DNA of 64,000 nucleotides. Origin: VRUE01 sp036265675. GTDB lineage: Bacteria > Actinomycetota > Thermoleophilia > Solirubrobacterales > 70-9. The stretch is from the NCBI GenBank assembly GCA_036265675.1, contig DATAOP010000049.1:62001-126000 (forward strand), read 5' to 3'. Position 1 is the stretch's first letter, and each line of letters starts with the position of its first letter. This document shows positions 41,196 to 50,400 of the stretch, in pieces. Made by a program: the position numbers and the translations under genes. The notes under the pieces were generated by a model, which was not told where the DNA came from, did not search any database, and was given only the letters and a program-made list of their open reading frames with translations.

Positions 41196-41645
41196 CTAGG
41201 AGGCTTCGTAAGGGTCTTTCTCCCCGGCCAGCTTCAGCGACCCGTCCTTGACGTCGGCGAAGTGCCGTTCCTGGATCGGCAGCGCCCACTCGACCAGCTC
41301 CGAGATCCCGCTCTCGCCGGCGCTCTCGTTGAGCTTGCCGAGCACCGCCCAGTGGCCGACCTCGCCCGCCTCCGCCATCGTCAGGAACTCGAAGCCGTCG
41401 AGCCCGTCCGCCTCGCCGCCGAGGTAGGTCGACATCATCTCGGACGCCTCGCCCTTGGTTTCCTGGGCTTTTTCGAGGATCGCGGTCTTCTTGCCGTCGC
41501 GCGACTCCGCCGCGTCCGTACAGCGCCGCTCGGTCTCCTCGGCCTCCTCGCGCATCCTCTTCAGGGTCGCGACGATTTCCTCGTCCTCGACCATCCCCTC
41601 GACCTCTTCGGTCGCGCCCTGCGCGGCCTGGGCCAGGCCCAGCAC
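41196..41645 (-). CDS. ferritin-like (DUF892-type) helical protein, probable 5' frameshift
   Basis: At least 149 aa, predicted all-helical. Glu/His positions (EEVEGMVEDEEI, ERRCTDAAE, EVGHWAVLG, IQERHFADV) suggest a four-helix ferritin-like bundle of the YciE/YciF kind. The in-frame start is GTG at 41645. A much better signal, AGGAGG + 6 nt + ATG, is at 41695-41681 but in another frame. Adding one base near 41675 would join it to this frame (DDDQEKLAEVLGLAQ). The gene may carry a natural or sequencing frameshift. Confidence 0.65.
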   Translation of the reverse strand: MLGLAQAAQGATEEVEGMVEDEEIVATLKRMREEAEETERRCTDAAESRDGKKTAILEKAQETKGEASEMMSTYLGGEADGLDGFEFLTMAEAGEVGHWAVLGKLNESAGESGISELVEWALPIQERHFADVKDGSLKLAGEKDPYEAS

Positions 41646-41680
41646 CTCCGCGAGCTTCTCCTGATCGTCGTCAACTCAGC

Positions 41681-41695
41681 CATCTCGGTCCTCCT
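41681..41695 (-). promoter_or_regulatory. orphan strong ribosome binding site and ATG
   Basis: AGGAGG (41695-41690) lies 6 nt before ATG GCT GAG TTG, 36 nt upstream of the ferritin-like GTG and one base out of frame with it. It decides the likely original start of that gene. Confidence 0.6.
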
Positions 41696-41787
41696 TTCTG
41701 GGAAGCGGAGGTGGTCAGTTACCCCAGCCGAGCTGGGGGTAGTCGCGAGAAATCAGAAGCTGTTTCTCATCACATCGGAGGATCGAA

Positions 41788-42558
41788 ATGAAAGCTAAGC
41801 GGAGGGTCCATCGGGGCGTATTGCTGCTCGGTCTTGCGGCGTTGGCCACCATCGGCATCGCCGAGGGCACGGCCCAGGCAAGCGCGGTCGGCGAACGATC
41901 CCCGGTCGTCGACCTCAGGGTCAAGATGTCGGCGCAGCGATTCGTCGCCCATGGCAACACGGTGACGGCCGTCGGGCCCCTGTTCGCGAAGGCGACGAGG
42001 TCCAGCGGCGCCACAACGGTCGTGCGCAAGCGGGCCAGGCTGAGGGTCAACGCCACCGGCGACTGCCGCATTCTCGAACTCAAATTGGCGCAGCTCTACC
42101 TCAACCTGCTCGGCCTGAAGGTTCAGACGAGCGCGATATCCGCGGAAATCACGGGCAACCAGGAAGCGGTGCTGGGCAGGCTCTTCTGCAATTTGTCGGA
42201 AGGAATCAAACTCAACAACACCACCCTCGCCCATCGCGCCGCGAAGTCGATCAATCGCAGCCTGCATGGGCACTCGCTGCGGATCCTCGCGTTCGAGGCT
42301 CCGCTCCGGCCCCAGGGCGCGGCCGGCGCCAGCAGCACCGAGGGCGCCCGGGTGTCGCAGATCGCCGTCGGCGAAGGGGAATGCGAAGTCCTCAACCTGC
42401 TGCTCGGGCCGCTGCACCTCGAATTGCTCGGGCTGGTCGTTGACCTCTACGGAAAAACCCCTGAAGACGCCGTGCAGGTCCTCGTCACCGGCAATCCCAG
42501 CGGCGGGCTGCTCGGCAACGTCCTCTGCAGCCTGACGACGGCGCCGCCGGCGCCATAG
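41788..42558 (+). CDS. secreted protein with internal duplication
   Basis: A 256-aa secreted protein with signal peptide GVLLLGLAALATIGIAEGTAQA. It contains two copies of a domain of about 55 residues. Copy 1 is at about 91-136 (GDCRILELKLAQLYLNLLGL ... VLGRLFCNL). Copy 2 is at about 194-250 (GECEVLNLLLGPLHLELLGL ... LLGNVLCSL). Each copy has one Cys near each end, suggesting a disulphide. I do not recognise the family. A 12-bp hairpin downstream may terminate the transcript. Confidence 0.85.
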   Translation: MKAKRRVHRGVLLLGLAALATIGIAEGTAQASAVGERSPVVDLRVKMSAQRFVAHGNTVTAVGPLFAKATRSSGATTVVRKRARLRVNATGDCRILELKLAQLYLNLLGLKVQTSAISAEITGNQEAVLGRLFCNLSEGIKLNNTTLAHRAAKSINRSLHGHSLRILAFEAPLRPQGAAGASSTEGARVSQIAVGEGECEVLNLLLGPLHLELLGLVVDLYGKTPEDAVQVLVTGNPSGGLLGNVLCSLTTAPPAP

Positions 42559-42593
42559 CTCAGTGCGGCCTGGAGACGGCGAGAACGGAGGGA

Positions 42594-42640
42594 AGCCGGG
42601 CGCCCTGGGTTTGGGAATCGCCCGTGATGGGCGCCCGGCT
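42594..42640 (+). terminator. hairpin downstream of the secreted-protein gene
   Basis: A perfect 12-bp inverted repeat, AGCCGGGCGCCC (42594-42605) and GGGCGCCCGGCT (42629-42640), with a 23-nt loop, 36 nt after the stop. There is no U-tract, so it may act as a factor-dependent or stability element instead. Confidence 0.45.
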
Positions 42641-43083
42641 CCACCTCTTTCGGCCCGACTCGATCAGGACATGAGAGAGGCGCCCTGAATGAGCGGGTGT
42701 CGGGTACCGCATGGGCGCCTCCCGGTGCGGGAAGAACCGGTCGGCTCCGCTGCCACCTGGGGTCGGTGGCTGGCCCCCCCGGGGCAGGGGACCCCGAGGA
42801 AGTTCTTTGGCGAGGCAGTCAAGACGTCATTCCGTATCGATGTGCAGGCTTCGGCATGCAGGTCACGCCGATCCCCGTTCCCCGATAGGCGCTGGGCATA
42901 GGAAAGCAAATCCTCATCTGGAAAGCAAACTAGTTTTTCTGAAGATAGCCATCTTGAGCGACTTCTGGCAAGAGCGGCATCGAGGGGGGCCTCGATCGGC
43001 CCCTTAGAATCAACTTCGGGAGATGGGGGAACTACGGGGTCACCGGGGAGCGCAGTCAGGATTGTGAGAGAGGCAGTGCCCGC
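42641..43083. other. gene-free stretch upstream of the tandem TetR gene
   Basis: Together with the hairpin this makes 525 nt without a supported gene. A locally AT-richer patch at 42895-42960 has a direct repeat GGAAAGCAAA (42901-42910 and 42920-42929) and an imperfect palindrome (42939-42958). Short frames in the GC-rich part have no ribosome site. Confidence 0.4.
42939..42958. promoter_or_regulatory. imperfect palindrome, candidate operator
   Basis: CTGAAGAT-AGCC-ATCTTGAG has 8-nt arms with one mismatch. It lies about 125 nt upstream of the double-TetR gene, next to the direct repeat GGAAAGCAAA. Confidence 0.4.
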
Positions 43084-44394
43084 TTGAGAAACCCTGAGGT
43101 CGCCGAGGCGACGGTACGCACCCCTTGGGGCCCGGCCGCAGAGCTGAGGGAACGAAAGCTTCATCCCAGCAGCGGTATGTCACGGGCGGAGGTGGCGCGG
43201 AACCAGCGAGAGCGTCTCTTCGGCGCGGTGGTCGCCGTCGTCTCAAACAAGGGCTACGAGGCTTGCACGGTCGCCGATATCGTCGAACTGAGCGGGGTAT
43301 CGCGAAGCGCCTTCTACGAGCACTTCTCCAATAAGGACGAGTGCATTACAGCGGCGGCCGAGGAGATGATCGAACTGGCGATCGTCGAGCTGGACCAGCT
43401 CGACGAGAACGGGCTCCCCCCCGGTCCCGAGACGATCCTGGAGAGGTTCATCGCATTGGTGTGCGCGGAGCCGGCGGCGGCCCGCGTCTGCTTTGTCGAG
43501 TTGCATGCGGCGGGTAGGAGGGGCGAGGAGATCGCCGACCGAGGCTCCGAGTCGCTAGCACGCATCGTCGCGGAGGCGAACTCGCGTCAGTCGATGGGAG
43601 AGCAGATGAAGCCGGCGATGATCGAGATGCTCACCGGAGGCCTTGGCAAGTTGGTTCAAAGTCGCATATCTAGCGGCCGTGAGGAGGAGCTTTCCGATCT
43701 GGCGCCCGGTCTGTGGGCATGGTTCAAGAGCGTCGAGCCTCCCCCCCGCCCCCTCGGCTCGCCGCGCCGACAGCGTCCCGGGCCCGGCCCGAGGTTCGAG
43801 GGTTACACGCCGAGCGAACGAATCGCCAGAGCAGTCGCGCGGGTGATGTCCAAAAAAGGCTACCGAGCGATGAGCACCGACGACATCGCCGCGCAGGCGG
43901 CGATCTCCCTCAGCACCTTCTATGCGAACTTCGCCGACAAGCGCGATGCGGTGCTCGCCGCGCTTGAGATGAGCGGCGCCCAGATCATGGCGCTGGCGGG
44001 GCCCGCGGCGCGGCGGGCGGGCGATTGGCAGCAGGGTGTGCGAGCGCTCTACGAGGCGATGTTCTCTTACTTCGTCGCCGAGCCGGAGATGGCTCGGCTC
44101 GCGACCATCGGCGTCTACGAGGCCGGGCCGCAGGCGCTCGCCCGCCGCGACCGAGTGATCAACTCGCTGACCGAGATGCTGGCCCCAGGGTTCGAGGAGA
44201 ACCCGGGTGCGTCGGAGGTGAGCACTGAAGCGGCGGCGGCGACCGTGTATGCGTTGATGCGCAAGGAGGTACGGGCCAGAGGCCCTGAGAGCCTCGGCTC
44301 TGTCGTTCCGCTCGCCACCTACATCACGCTGGTCGGTTTCATCGGCCCCGAGCGCGCCACGGCGGTCGCGAACGGCGATCGCCCCCGCTCCTGA
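43084..44394 (+). CDS. tandem double-TetR regulator
   Basis: A 436-aa protein with two complete TetR units in one chain. Unit 1 has an HTH at about residues 42-88 (RERLFGAVVAVVSNKGYEAC, GVSRSAFYEHFSNKDE). Unit 2 has an HTH at about 245-290 (RIARAVARVMSKKGYRAMS, AISLSTFYANFADKRDAV). Each is followed by a helical domain. It could bind DNA as an intramolecular pair. The TTG start is given because the conserved LRERKLHP segment lies before the first ATG (43177). It is convergent with the TetR gene closing the MmpL operon. Confidence 0.85.
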   Translation: MRNPEVAEATVRTPWGPAAELRERKLHPSSGMSRAEVARNQRERLFGAVVAVVSNKGYEACTVADIVELSGVSRSAFYEHFSNKDECITAAAEEMIELAIVELDQLDENGLPPGPETILERFIALVCAEPAAARVCFVELHAAGRRGEEIADRGSESLARIVAEANSRQSMGEQMKPAMIEMLTGGLGKLVQSRISSGREEELSDLAPGLWAWFKSVEPPPRPLGSPRRQRPGPGPRFEGYTPSERIARAVARVMSKKGYRAMSTDDIAAQAAISLSTFYANFADKRDAVLAALEMSGAQIMALAGPAARRAGDWQQGVRALYEAMFSYFVAEPEMARLATIGVYEAGPQALARRDRVINSLTEMLAPGFEENPGASEVSTEAAAATVYALMRKEVRARGPESLGSVVPLATYITLVGFIGPERATAVANGDRPRS

Positions 44395-44405
44395 GCGAGA
44401 GCCCT

Positions 44406-45032
44406 CTAGCCCGAGAGATCAGGAGGCGGCGGGATGCGGAGCTCCTCGGCGGCCGCTTCGGCCCCGAGGTAGGGAAAAACCGCCGCATACATCAGCTGGG
44501 GGACTTCCTCCTCCCCCAACTCCTCCAGTTCGCCATTGACAACTCCCTCCTGAATGCGGGCGAAGACGACACCGCCGACGCCGATCGCGGTGGCGAGCCC
44601 TGGCGACTCCGGACCGCCGGCCTCAGAGGAGCCCTCGTCGAGCAGTTCGACAAGGCGGTTGAAGGTCTCTTGGAAGAGGCGCTGGGCGTCCTTGCCGGCG
44701 TACTGGACCTCGACCGCCGCCAGCCGGGCGACGCGTTCGTCGGCGCGCAGGAAGCGGAGCAATGCGTAGGCCGTCGCGCGCATGCGGTCGCGCCAGCCAG
44801 TTTGACCGGCGACTGCCTCCTGGGCCAAGGCGAAGAATTCGGCGTACACCTCCCGGAGGACGGCGGCGAAGAGGGCATCGAGATTGGCGTAGTGGCGGTG
44901 AAAGGCATCCCCGCCCATGCCGGAGCGCTCAAGCAGAACCGGCAACTTGAGATTGGCATAGCCGCGCTCGACACAGAGGTCGAGCAGAGCCTCCCGAAGG
45001 TCGCGGGCCTCTTGTGCGCTCCCGTCGCTCAT
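44406..45032 (-). CDS. TetR-like regulator, last gene of the MmpL operon
   Basis: A 208-aa protein. The N-terminal HTH is divergent but recognisable (REALLDLCVERGYANLKLP, GMGGDAFHRHYANLDALF). The helical C-terminal domain includes FLRADERVARLAAVEVQYAGKDAQRLFQ. It begins 20 nt after the DUF2600 gene and probably regulates the operon of MmpL, family C and DUF2600. It is convergent with the double-TetR gene, 11 nt apart. Confidence 0.82.
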   Translation of the reverse strand: MSDGSAQEARDLREALLDLCVERGYANLKLPVLLERSGMGGDAFHRHYANLDALFAAVLREVYAEFFALAQEAVAGQTGWRDRMRATAYALLRFLRADERVARLAAVEVQYAGKDAQRLFQETFNRLVELLDEGSSEAGGPESPGLATAIGVGGVVFARIQEGVVNGELEELGEEEVPQLMYAAVFPYLGAEAAAEELRIPPPPDLSG

Positions 45033-45052
45033 CGCCCTCGGACATATGTATT

Positions 45053-46216
45053 TCACAAGCGCGCACGGGCCCGTCTTTTGCCCCTCACCATGGCGCCTGC
45101 GCCACGGCCGCCACGGCGCGCGAGGTGCACCGCGAGCGAGGGGCGGGTCAGTGGTCCTAGAGCAGTGAAGACTGCTTCGGAAATCTGGTCGCGACCGGGA
45201 CGCCAGGCCTCGGGTTGGACCAGGTAAAGGGCTCCCATCGCGGCCAGGATCGCCTCGTGGAGACGGCCATCGGGTAGAGCCCGGATGCGTTCTCGTGCAC
45301 CGGCGGCGATCATCCCGAGACGCTTGGCGCCGACGCTGGGCGAGTCGTAGCGGCGTATGTGGCTCGCGTCCTCGGGATCCTCGTCGAGGTCGACGAGGGA
45401 GTCGAGCAGGGCGTTCAGGCCGCTGGCCCAGGGGAAGTAGGCGCACTCGACTCGGCACGCCTCCGCCTCACTCGTTTTGGGCGCGGCGGCCAGCGCGAGC
45501 AGCGCCCCGACGTTCAACGAGGAAGCCGCGGCGGCCGCGACCATCTCCCACCACTCGAAACTCTCGTCGAGCCCGATCTCGCACGCGGTCCGTGCCGCCC
45601 AGTCCGCGATCTCCAGCTCGAGCGGGACGAAACGCTGGGCATGGTTCAGTGCCTGAGACTCTCGGCATAGTCGCGCCTGGTGCAGGAGGGGGCCGCGAAC
45701 GGAAGCGTAGGAGGGTAGATCCAGCAAGGATGCTCGGCAGGCTTCGATAAGCGCCACCAGGTAGCCACCGTCCTCGCGGCTGCGGGCGAGCGCGTAGTAG
45801 TCGTGATGCTCGGCGTCAGGGTCGAGGGCGACCTCGAAGGCGTGATGCAGGCACATCCCGTTGGCGACCGGGTCGTCGGCCGGCCGCTCCGAAATGCAAT
45901 CGAGGTAGTCGAGCATCAACTGGTAGGCGACCAGACTGCGCGTCAGGGCCGCGCGCCGCTGCGGCGGCGCCAGCACCGCCATTGCGGCCAGGCCCTCGGA
46001 GTTGGAGCCCTTGTCGCGGTGGGAGATCAGCGCATCCTGCCGTAGGAGCGGATCGGGAATCGAATTGGCGCGAGCGAGCAGCTCACGTTGGGCAGCACGT
46101 GCCGCAGGGAAGACCCCGAGCCAGTAGCTGCGGGCAGCGCCGGCGAAGAGACCGACCGACCCGCGGCCGGTGCTGGGCTTGCCGGGTAGCAGGGACATGC
46201 TCGTGGCGGGAGTCAA
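45053..46216 (-). CDS. DUF2600 / tetraprenyl-beta-curcumene synthase-like protein
   Basis: A 387-aa protein of the DUF2600 (YtpB) family. In Bacillus this family cyclises tetraprenyl diphosphate to a C35 terpene and lacks the usual DDxxD. The first Asp-rich element is YQLMLDYLDCISERPADD (about residue 97). The second is LNALLDSLVDLDEDPED (about residue 270). The substrate here is unknown. TTG at 46216 overlaps the family C stop (TTGA), and ATG at 46198 is an alternative. Its place after an MmpL transporter suggests the product may be an exported lipid. Confidence 0.85.
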   Translation of the reverse strand: MTPATSMSLLPGKPSTGRGSVGLFAGAARSYWLGVFPAARAAQRELLARANSIPDPLLRQDALISHRDKGSNSEGLAAMAVLAPPQRRAALTRSLVAYQLMLDYLDCISERPADDPVANGMCLHHAFEVALDPDAEHHDYYALARSREDGGYLVALIEACRASLLDLPSYASVRGPLLHQARLCRESQALNHAQRFVPLELEIADWAARTACEIGLDESFEWWEMVAAAAASSLNVGALLALAAAPKTSEAEACRVECAYFPWASGLNALLDSLVDLDEDPEDASHIRRYDSPSVGAKRLGMIAAGARERIRALPDGRLHEAILAAMGALYLVQPEAWRPGRDQISEAVFTALGPLTRPSLAVHLARRGGRGAGAMVRGKRRARARL

Positions 46217-47010
46217 TCGACCGCGCGGCAGGCGCGCAGGATCGGGATGGACACGGTCGGTGATGGGGCGAACTCGTACCGAATGCGGGCCAGCGGAAGG
46301 CTCAGACTATGGAAGCGCGGGGGCAGCGGGCAGCGCGCGTTCAGGTAGCTGCGCAACACTCCGTCCGCACGGTAGCGGCGCCCGAGGGTGACCCGGAAGA
46401 AGCGGAGCCGCGGCCAACGGCCGAGGGCACGGTAGACGGGCGCCCTCATCACCACTCCGAAGCCGCCGGCGCGCAGGCGATGTAGGTAGAAGGGCAGCAC
46501 GAAGGAGACCGGCGGCGCGGTTGCATAGGCGTGTACCCAAACCGCCGGATGCCCCCTGGCCTCGCCGTTGAAGGCAAGAACAGCGGCATGGGCGAGCAGA
46601 GGCCTGCTCGGTGCCAGCGGGACTTCGGTGAGGATCGTGCCATGGCCGATCAGGGCCGAACGACATCGGTCCAGAGCCTGACGCTGGGTCGCGTTCCGAA
46701 GCAGCCGGCGCGGACAGACGGGCAGTCCCTTCGTGGAGAGGCCACCAGGGGCGCCGAAGGCCAGCTCGATCCGCGAGAGTCGAGGGGGCGGCGACCCGAC
46801 GCTGCTCTGGATTGAGCCGGAGAGTGTGATGAAGACCGGCGCCGCATGCCGCCTGGGCAGACGGTCGGGTGTGATCGAGCCGTCAAGGGTGGCCTCGACC
46901 CCGTCGCGGCCACTTTGCTCGGCACCCGCGAGTCCGACGGAGAGGGCGGCGCCAGAGAGCAGGGTCGCGGCCACGGCGACCGCCCATCTCCGTGTGACGG
47001 GCAGCTTCAA
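46213..47010 (-). CDS. secreted family C protein (C1)
   Basis: A 265-aa secreted protein with signal peptide RRWAVAVAATLLSGAALSVGLAGA. The body shares a pattern with the proteins at 54954 and 56470: LPRRHAAPVFITLSGSI, RIELAFGAPGGLSTKGLPVC, a Cys in ALDRCRSALIGHG, AVLAFNGEARGHPAVWVHAY and LRSYLNARCPLPPRF, ending in a Cys (LRACRAVD). It has four to five conserved Cys and a beta-rich prediction. TTG at 47010 overlaps the upstream TGA (TTGA). The function is unknown. Confidence 0.8.
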   Translation of the reverse strand: MKLPVTRRWAVAVAATLLSGAALSVGLAGAEQSGRDGVEATLDGSITPDRLPRRHAAPVFITLSGSIQSSVGSPPPRLSRIELAFGAPGGLSTKGLPVCPRRLLRNATQRQALDRCRSALIGHGTILTEVPLAPSRPLLAHAAVLAFNGEARGHPAVWVHAYATAPPVSFVLPFYLHRLRAGGFGVVMRAPVYRALGRWPRLRFFRVTLGRRYRADGVLRSYLNARCPLPPRFHSLSLPLARIRYEFAPSPTVSIPILRACRAVD

Positions 47011-47495
47011 ACGAACCTTGAGGGCTTGAAATCGCAGTAGTTGAAGCCGAATGAGACAACGACGTTGTTGGCCTTGTTGCCCTCGTGAATGAAGTCCGCC
47101 CAGCGGTGCTGAAAGCTCGGAATATCCTCTCGGCGCAGAGCGTCGGCGGTCCGTTCCAGCGCGACGGTCTCGCGTCCGAGCGCGGTGAACCAACGCGTCA
47201 ACGTCGTCCGATCGGCATCGGGTCGAGGAACGACCGCGATCGCCGCCACCGTGTGGCTGAAAATCGTCTTCGCCTTGGCAACCTTGGTCGCGGCCAGACG
47301 AAGACGTTCCGCGCGGACGTCGGCCCGCGTGCCGCCCACGGCTCGCTGCGTTGCTTCGGATCCGGGCCTGCAGATCTTCTCGAGGCGGGCGACATACTCC
47401 TGGCGCGCGGGGCCCTGGGCGGCGCCGGACGATGCTGATAGCAGGAGCGCGACAACTGGGACAGCGATCAGTATCCGGACACACGTCCTCCGCAT
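47007..47495 (-). CDS. small secreted two-cysteine protein
   Basis: A 162-aa protein with signal peptide ILIAVPVVALLLSASSGAAQ. A helical body begins YVARLEKICRPGSEATQRA and ends FGFNYCDFKPSRFV, so one Cys sits near each end and a disulphide is likely. It is of the kind often annotated as hypothetical in actinobacteria. Its ATG overlaps the MmpL stop (TGATG), with GGAGG nearby, so it is probably a periplasmic partner of the transporter. That role is inferred from position only. Confidence 0.8.
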   Translation of the reverse strand: MRRTCVRILIAVPVVALLLSASSGAAQGPARQEYVARLEKICRPGSEATQRAVGGTRADVRAERLRLAATKVAKAKTIFSHTVAAIAVVPRPDADRTTLTRWFTALGRETVALERTADALRREDIPSFQHRWADFIHEGNKANNVVVSFGFNYCDFKPSRFV

Positions 47496-50400
47496 CAGAT
47501 CCTCCCCCCGGCCGTTGCCTGCGCCGGCGCCGACCGGGGTCCCGGGCGAGGCAGCAGCCGCTCCAGCCATACCGGTGTGCGCCAGATGCGCTCACCGAGC
47601 AGGAGCATGAGCGCCGGCAACAGAACGATGCGAACGACTGTGGCATCGAGGAGGACCGCGACGGTGAGGCCAAGGCCCATCTGGCTGACGGTGGCAACCG
47701 GTGAGGCGGCGAAGGAGGCGAAGACGGCGGCCATGATCGCGGCGGCACCGGTGATGACACCGGCGGTCTTTTCGAGGCCGAAATGAATCGCCGCTCGATT
47801 GTCGCTGCCACGCAGGTGGCTTTCGCGCATGCGGGCTAGGAGGAAGACGGCATAGTCGATCGAGAGGCCGAACGTCACCCCGAAGATCGCCGCAGCACCC
47901 ACCGTGTCTATATAGGAGTGCCCGCCGAGCGGGTACCCGGCGGGGATCTTGCAGGCGAGGGTGACGACGCCGATCGCTGCCGCGACGGAGAGCAGGTTGA
48001 GGGCGACCGCGAGGCCAGCGAGCAGTGGCGCTCGCAGCAGGAGCAGAAGCATCAGGAAGGTGATCGCGATGATCGCGATGATCACCAGCGGCAGCCGGGA
48101 CTTTGTCGCCCTCCCGTAGTCGTTGAGCACCGCTGCGCCGCCGCCCACTCCGGCGGTGAGACCAGGCTGCCGATCGAGGTCGGCGACGATCGATTGCAGG
48201 TCAGCGCCAAGCTGTCGTGAGCCGCGGCTGTTGAAGCCGGCACGGGGGATGATCAGGTAGCGGGCTGCGCTGCCGCCGCCGGCGACGTTCAACACCTCGG
48301 CGGCGAGAGAGCGCCGCCGGTTCGTGGAGCCGTCAATCGCGGCGAGGGCAAGGAATCCGGAATCGAACATGCGGGGGGAAAGGCGGTGCAGGCGCGCAAG
48401 ACGGCGGGCCAATGGCGCCGTGGCACGCGAGATCCGATCGCCCGCCCGCCGCAGGCTCCGCTGAAGGGGATAGCTGCGATGGAAGCCGCCGGCCAGGCCT
48501 CCTTCGAGAGTCTGCGCGCCCCCGTGCAGGGCGCCGAGGCCACCCGCGAGCCGCTGCGCGCCCGTGCCCAGTTGCTCGATGGCACCGCCGAGGCGCTGCG
48601 CTTCCGATGCGAGGCGGGCACTACCGCTCTGGAGCTGCTTGCCACCCGAGTAGAGACGTCCGAGACCCTCCTTCAGAATCGTCGCGAGACTGCGCAGGCG
48701 GCGCAGTTCTTCGCGATTGGCGGCGAGCACCGAAGCGAGTACGGCAGCTTCGTGGGCGGCAGCCCGCGAGGCCCGGCTGCTCGGCGCCATCGAGCGAAGC
48801 CGGGCGGTGAGATGACGTGCGCGGTCCACGCCCTGGGCGCTGAGGTTCGGCTCCAGGGTGTGCAAGCCCAGCGAGAGACCGTAGGCGGTGGCTGCCGCTT
48901 CACGCTGACCCGCGGCAAGTCTGTGCGCGCCTGCGGCCAGGCGGCCGACCGCGCTCGAGGCACGTTGGCCACCGCTGCCGGCGCGCCCCAACCCACCGGC
49001 CAGCCGTCCTGCTCCTTCCTCGGCACGGGCCGAGCCTTCACCGAGGAGACCCGCGCCGGCGGCGGCATCGGCGAGGCCGCCTCTGAGCCGCGACACCGCG
49101 CCGGAAGCCCGGTCCAGCTGCGGGCCGAGGCGACTCAGCTGCGAGGGGGCTGGGGCTTGAGGATCGAGTTCCCGGCCGAGCGACTGAATCGGGCGCCCGG
49201 CGGCGGCGATCGCAGCAGGGCCGATGACCGCCTCTACCCCGGACAGGGCCTCGACCCGGCGCTGGGTTGCGGCCAGCTTGCGAAGCCGCGAACCGGCGGT
49301 GATCGGTCCCCGTTCGCTCGCGACGGTCAACTGAAAGGGCGCCTCCCATCCGGGTCCCGCCGCCGCGGCGATCGCTTCGGCTTCGTCACGGGCCTGGCTG
49401 TGCGACGAGAGCTCATCCACGCCCGGCGCGCCGGTGTCGAAGGCGAGCGCGGGTGCGGCGAGCAGCAGCAAGGGAACCGCGATCGCCGTGGTGGCGAGGG
49501 CCGGCCGGCGCAAGGCTCCGGCGGCGGCGGCGGCGACGCGCGATCGTCCGGTTCCCGGGGGCGAGTTGCCGATCTGTCCCGCGTTGATGCGCGGCCCGAG
49601 AATCGTCAGCAGGGCCGGCAGTGCGATCCAGGCGATCCATACGGCGATCGCCGTGACGACGACGAGGGCCGTCGCGAGGGACACGAGCAAGCTGCCGGGC
49701 TGGAGGAAGGCGGATAAGAAAATCGAGAGGAAGAGCGTCGTTCCTGCGATGGCCGTGGTGCGGCCTGCGGTCCGCCGCGTCGCCGCGGCCGCATCGTGAG
49801 GCGGGCGTCCCGCGGCCAGCTCCTCCCGAAATCGGGAGACGATAAGCAGCGAATAGTCGACGCCAAGCGCGAGGCCCATCATCGTGCAGACGACCAGCGA
49901 CAGCGCGTCGATCGGCATCAACGAAGTCAGGAAGACCAGCAATCCGCGCCCGGCGAATACCGTCATCGCGCCGAAGGCGAGCGGGATCAGAGCGGCGAGA
50001 ACGGAGCGGAAGACGAGGAGCAAGACGATCAGCAGAATCGGCGCAGCGAGAACCTCGGCCTGCTCGGCGGCCGAGAGCGATTCGTGCTGCAGGGCTCGGG
50101 AGATGGTTGCGTAGCCCGACTGGGAGGCGTGGATGGGGGGATGGATCTCGGCCTCGAGGGTGCGTTCCAGCTTCGGAACCGTTTCGCGCATCGCCTCGGC
50201 CAGGGGGACGTGGTAATCGAGGAGGAGCAGGGCATGTGACGCGGCGCCGGGTGACGTCGCCGGCGCGGGAGCCGGAAGCTTGCGGGCTGCAGTGCCCGGG
50301 TCCCACGGCGAGACCACAGTCAGGGACCGGTCGCGGCGCAGGGCAGCTGCCAGGCGTGGGCCCTGGCGCTCGATCGCGCCTGCTGGGCCTCGTAGGAGGA

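Noticed and set aside
42680..42790. possible tRNA or structured RNA in the GC-rich gap
   Set aside because: I could not draw a cloverleaf or a conserved T-arm, so no RNA gene is supported.
44406..45458. 350-codon frame containing the TetR gene with a long N-terminal extension
   Set aside because: The first 142 residues are a Pro/Arg-rich antisense-type translation of the DUF2600 gene region. The TetR domain begins at ATG 45032.
46213..47811. 532-codon frame extending family C1 upstream
   Set aside because: The upstream part is an out-of-frame translation of the MmpL and two-Cys protein genes. The signal peptide starts right after TTG 47010.
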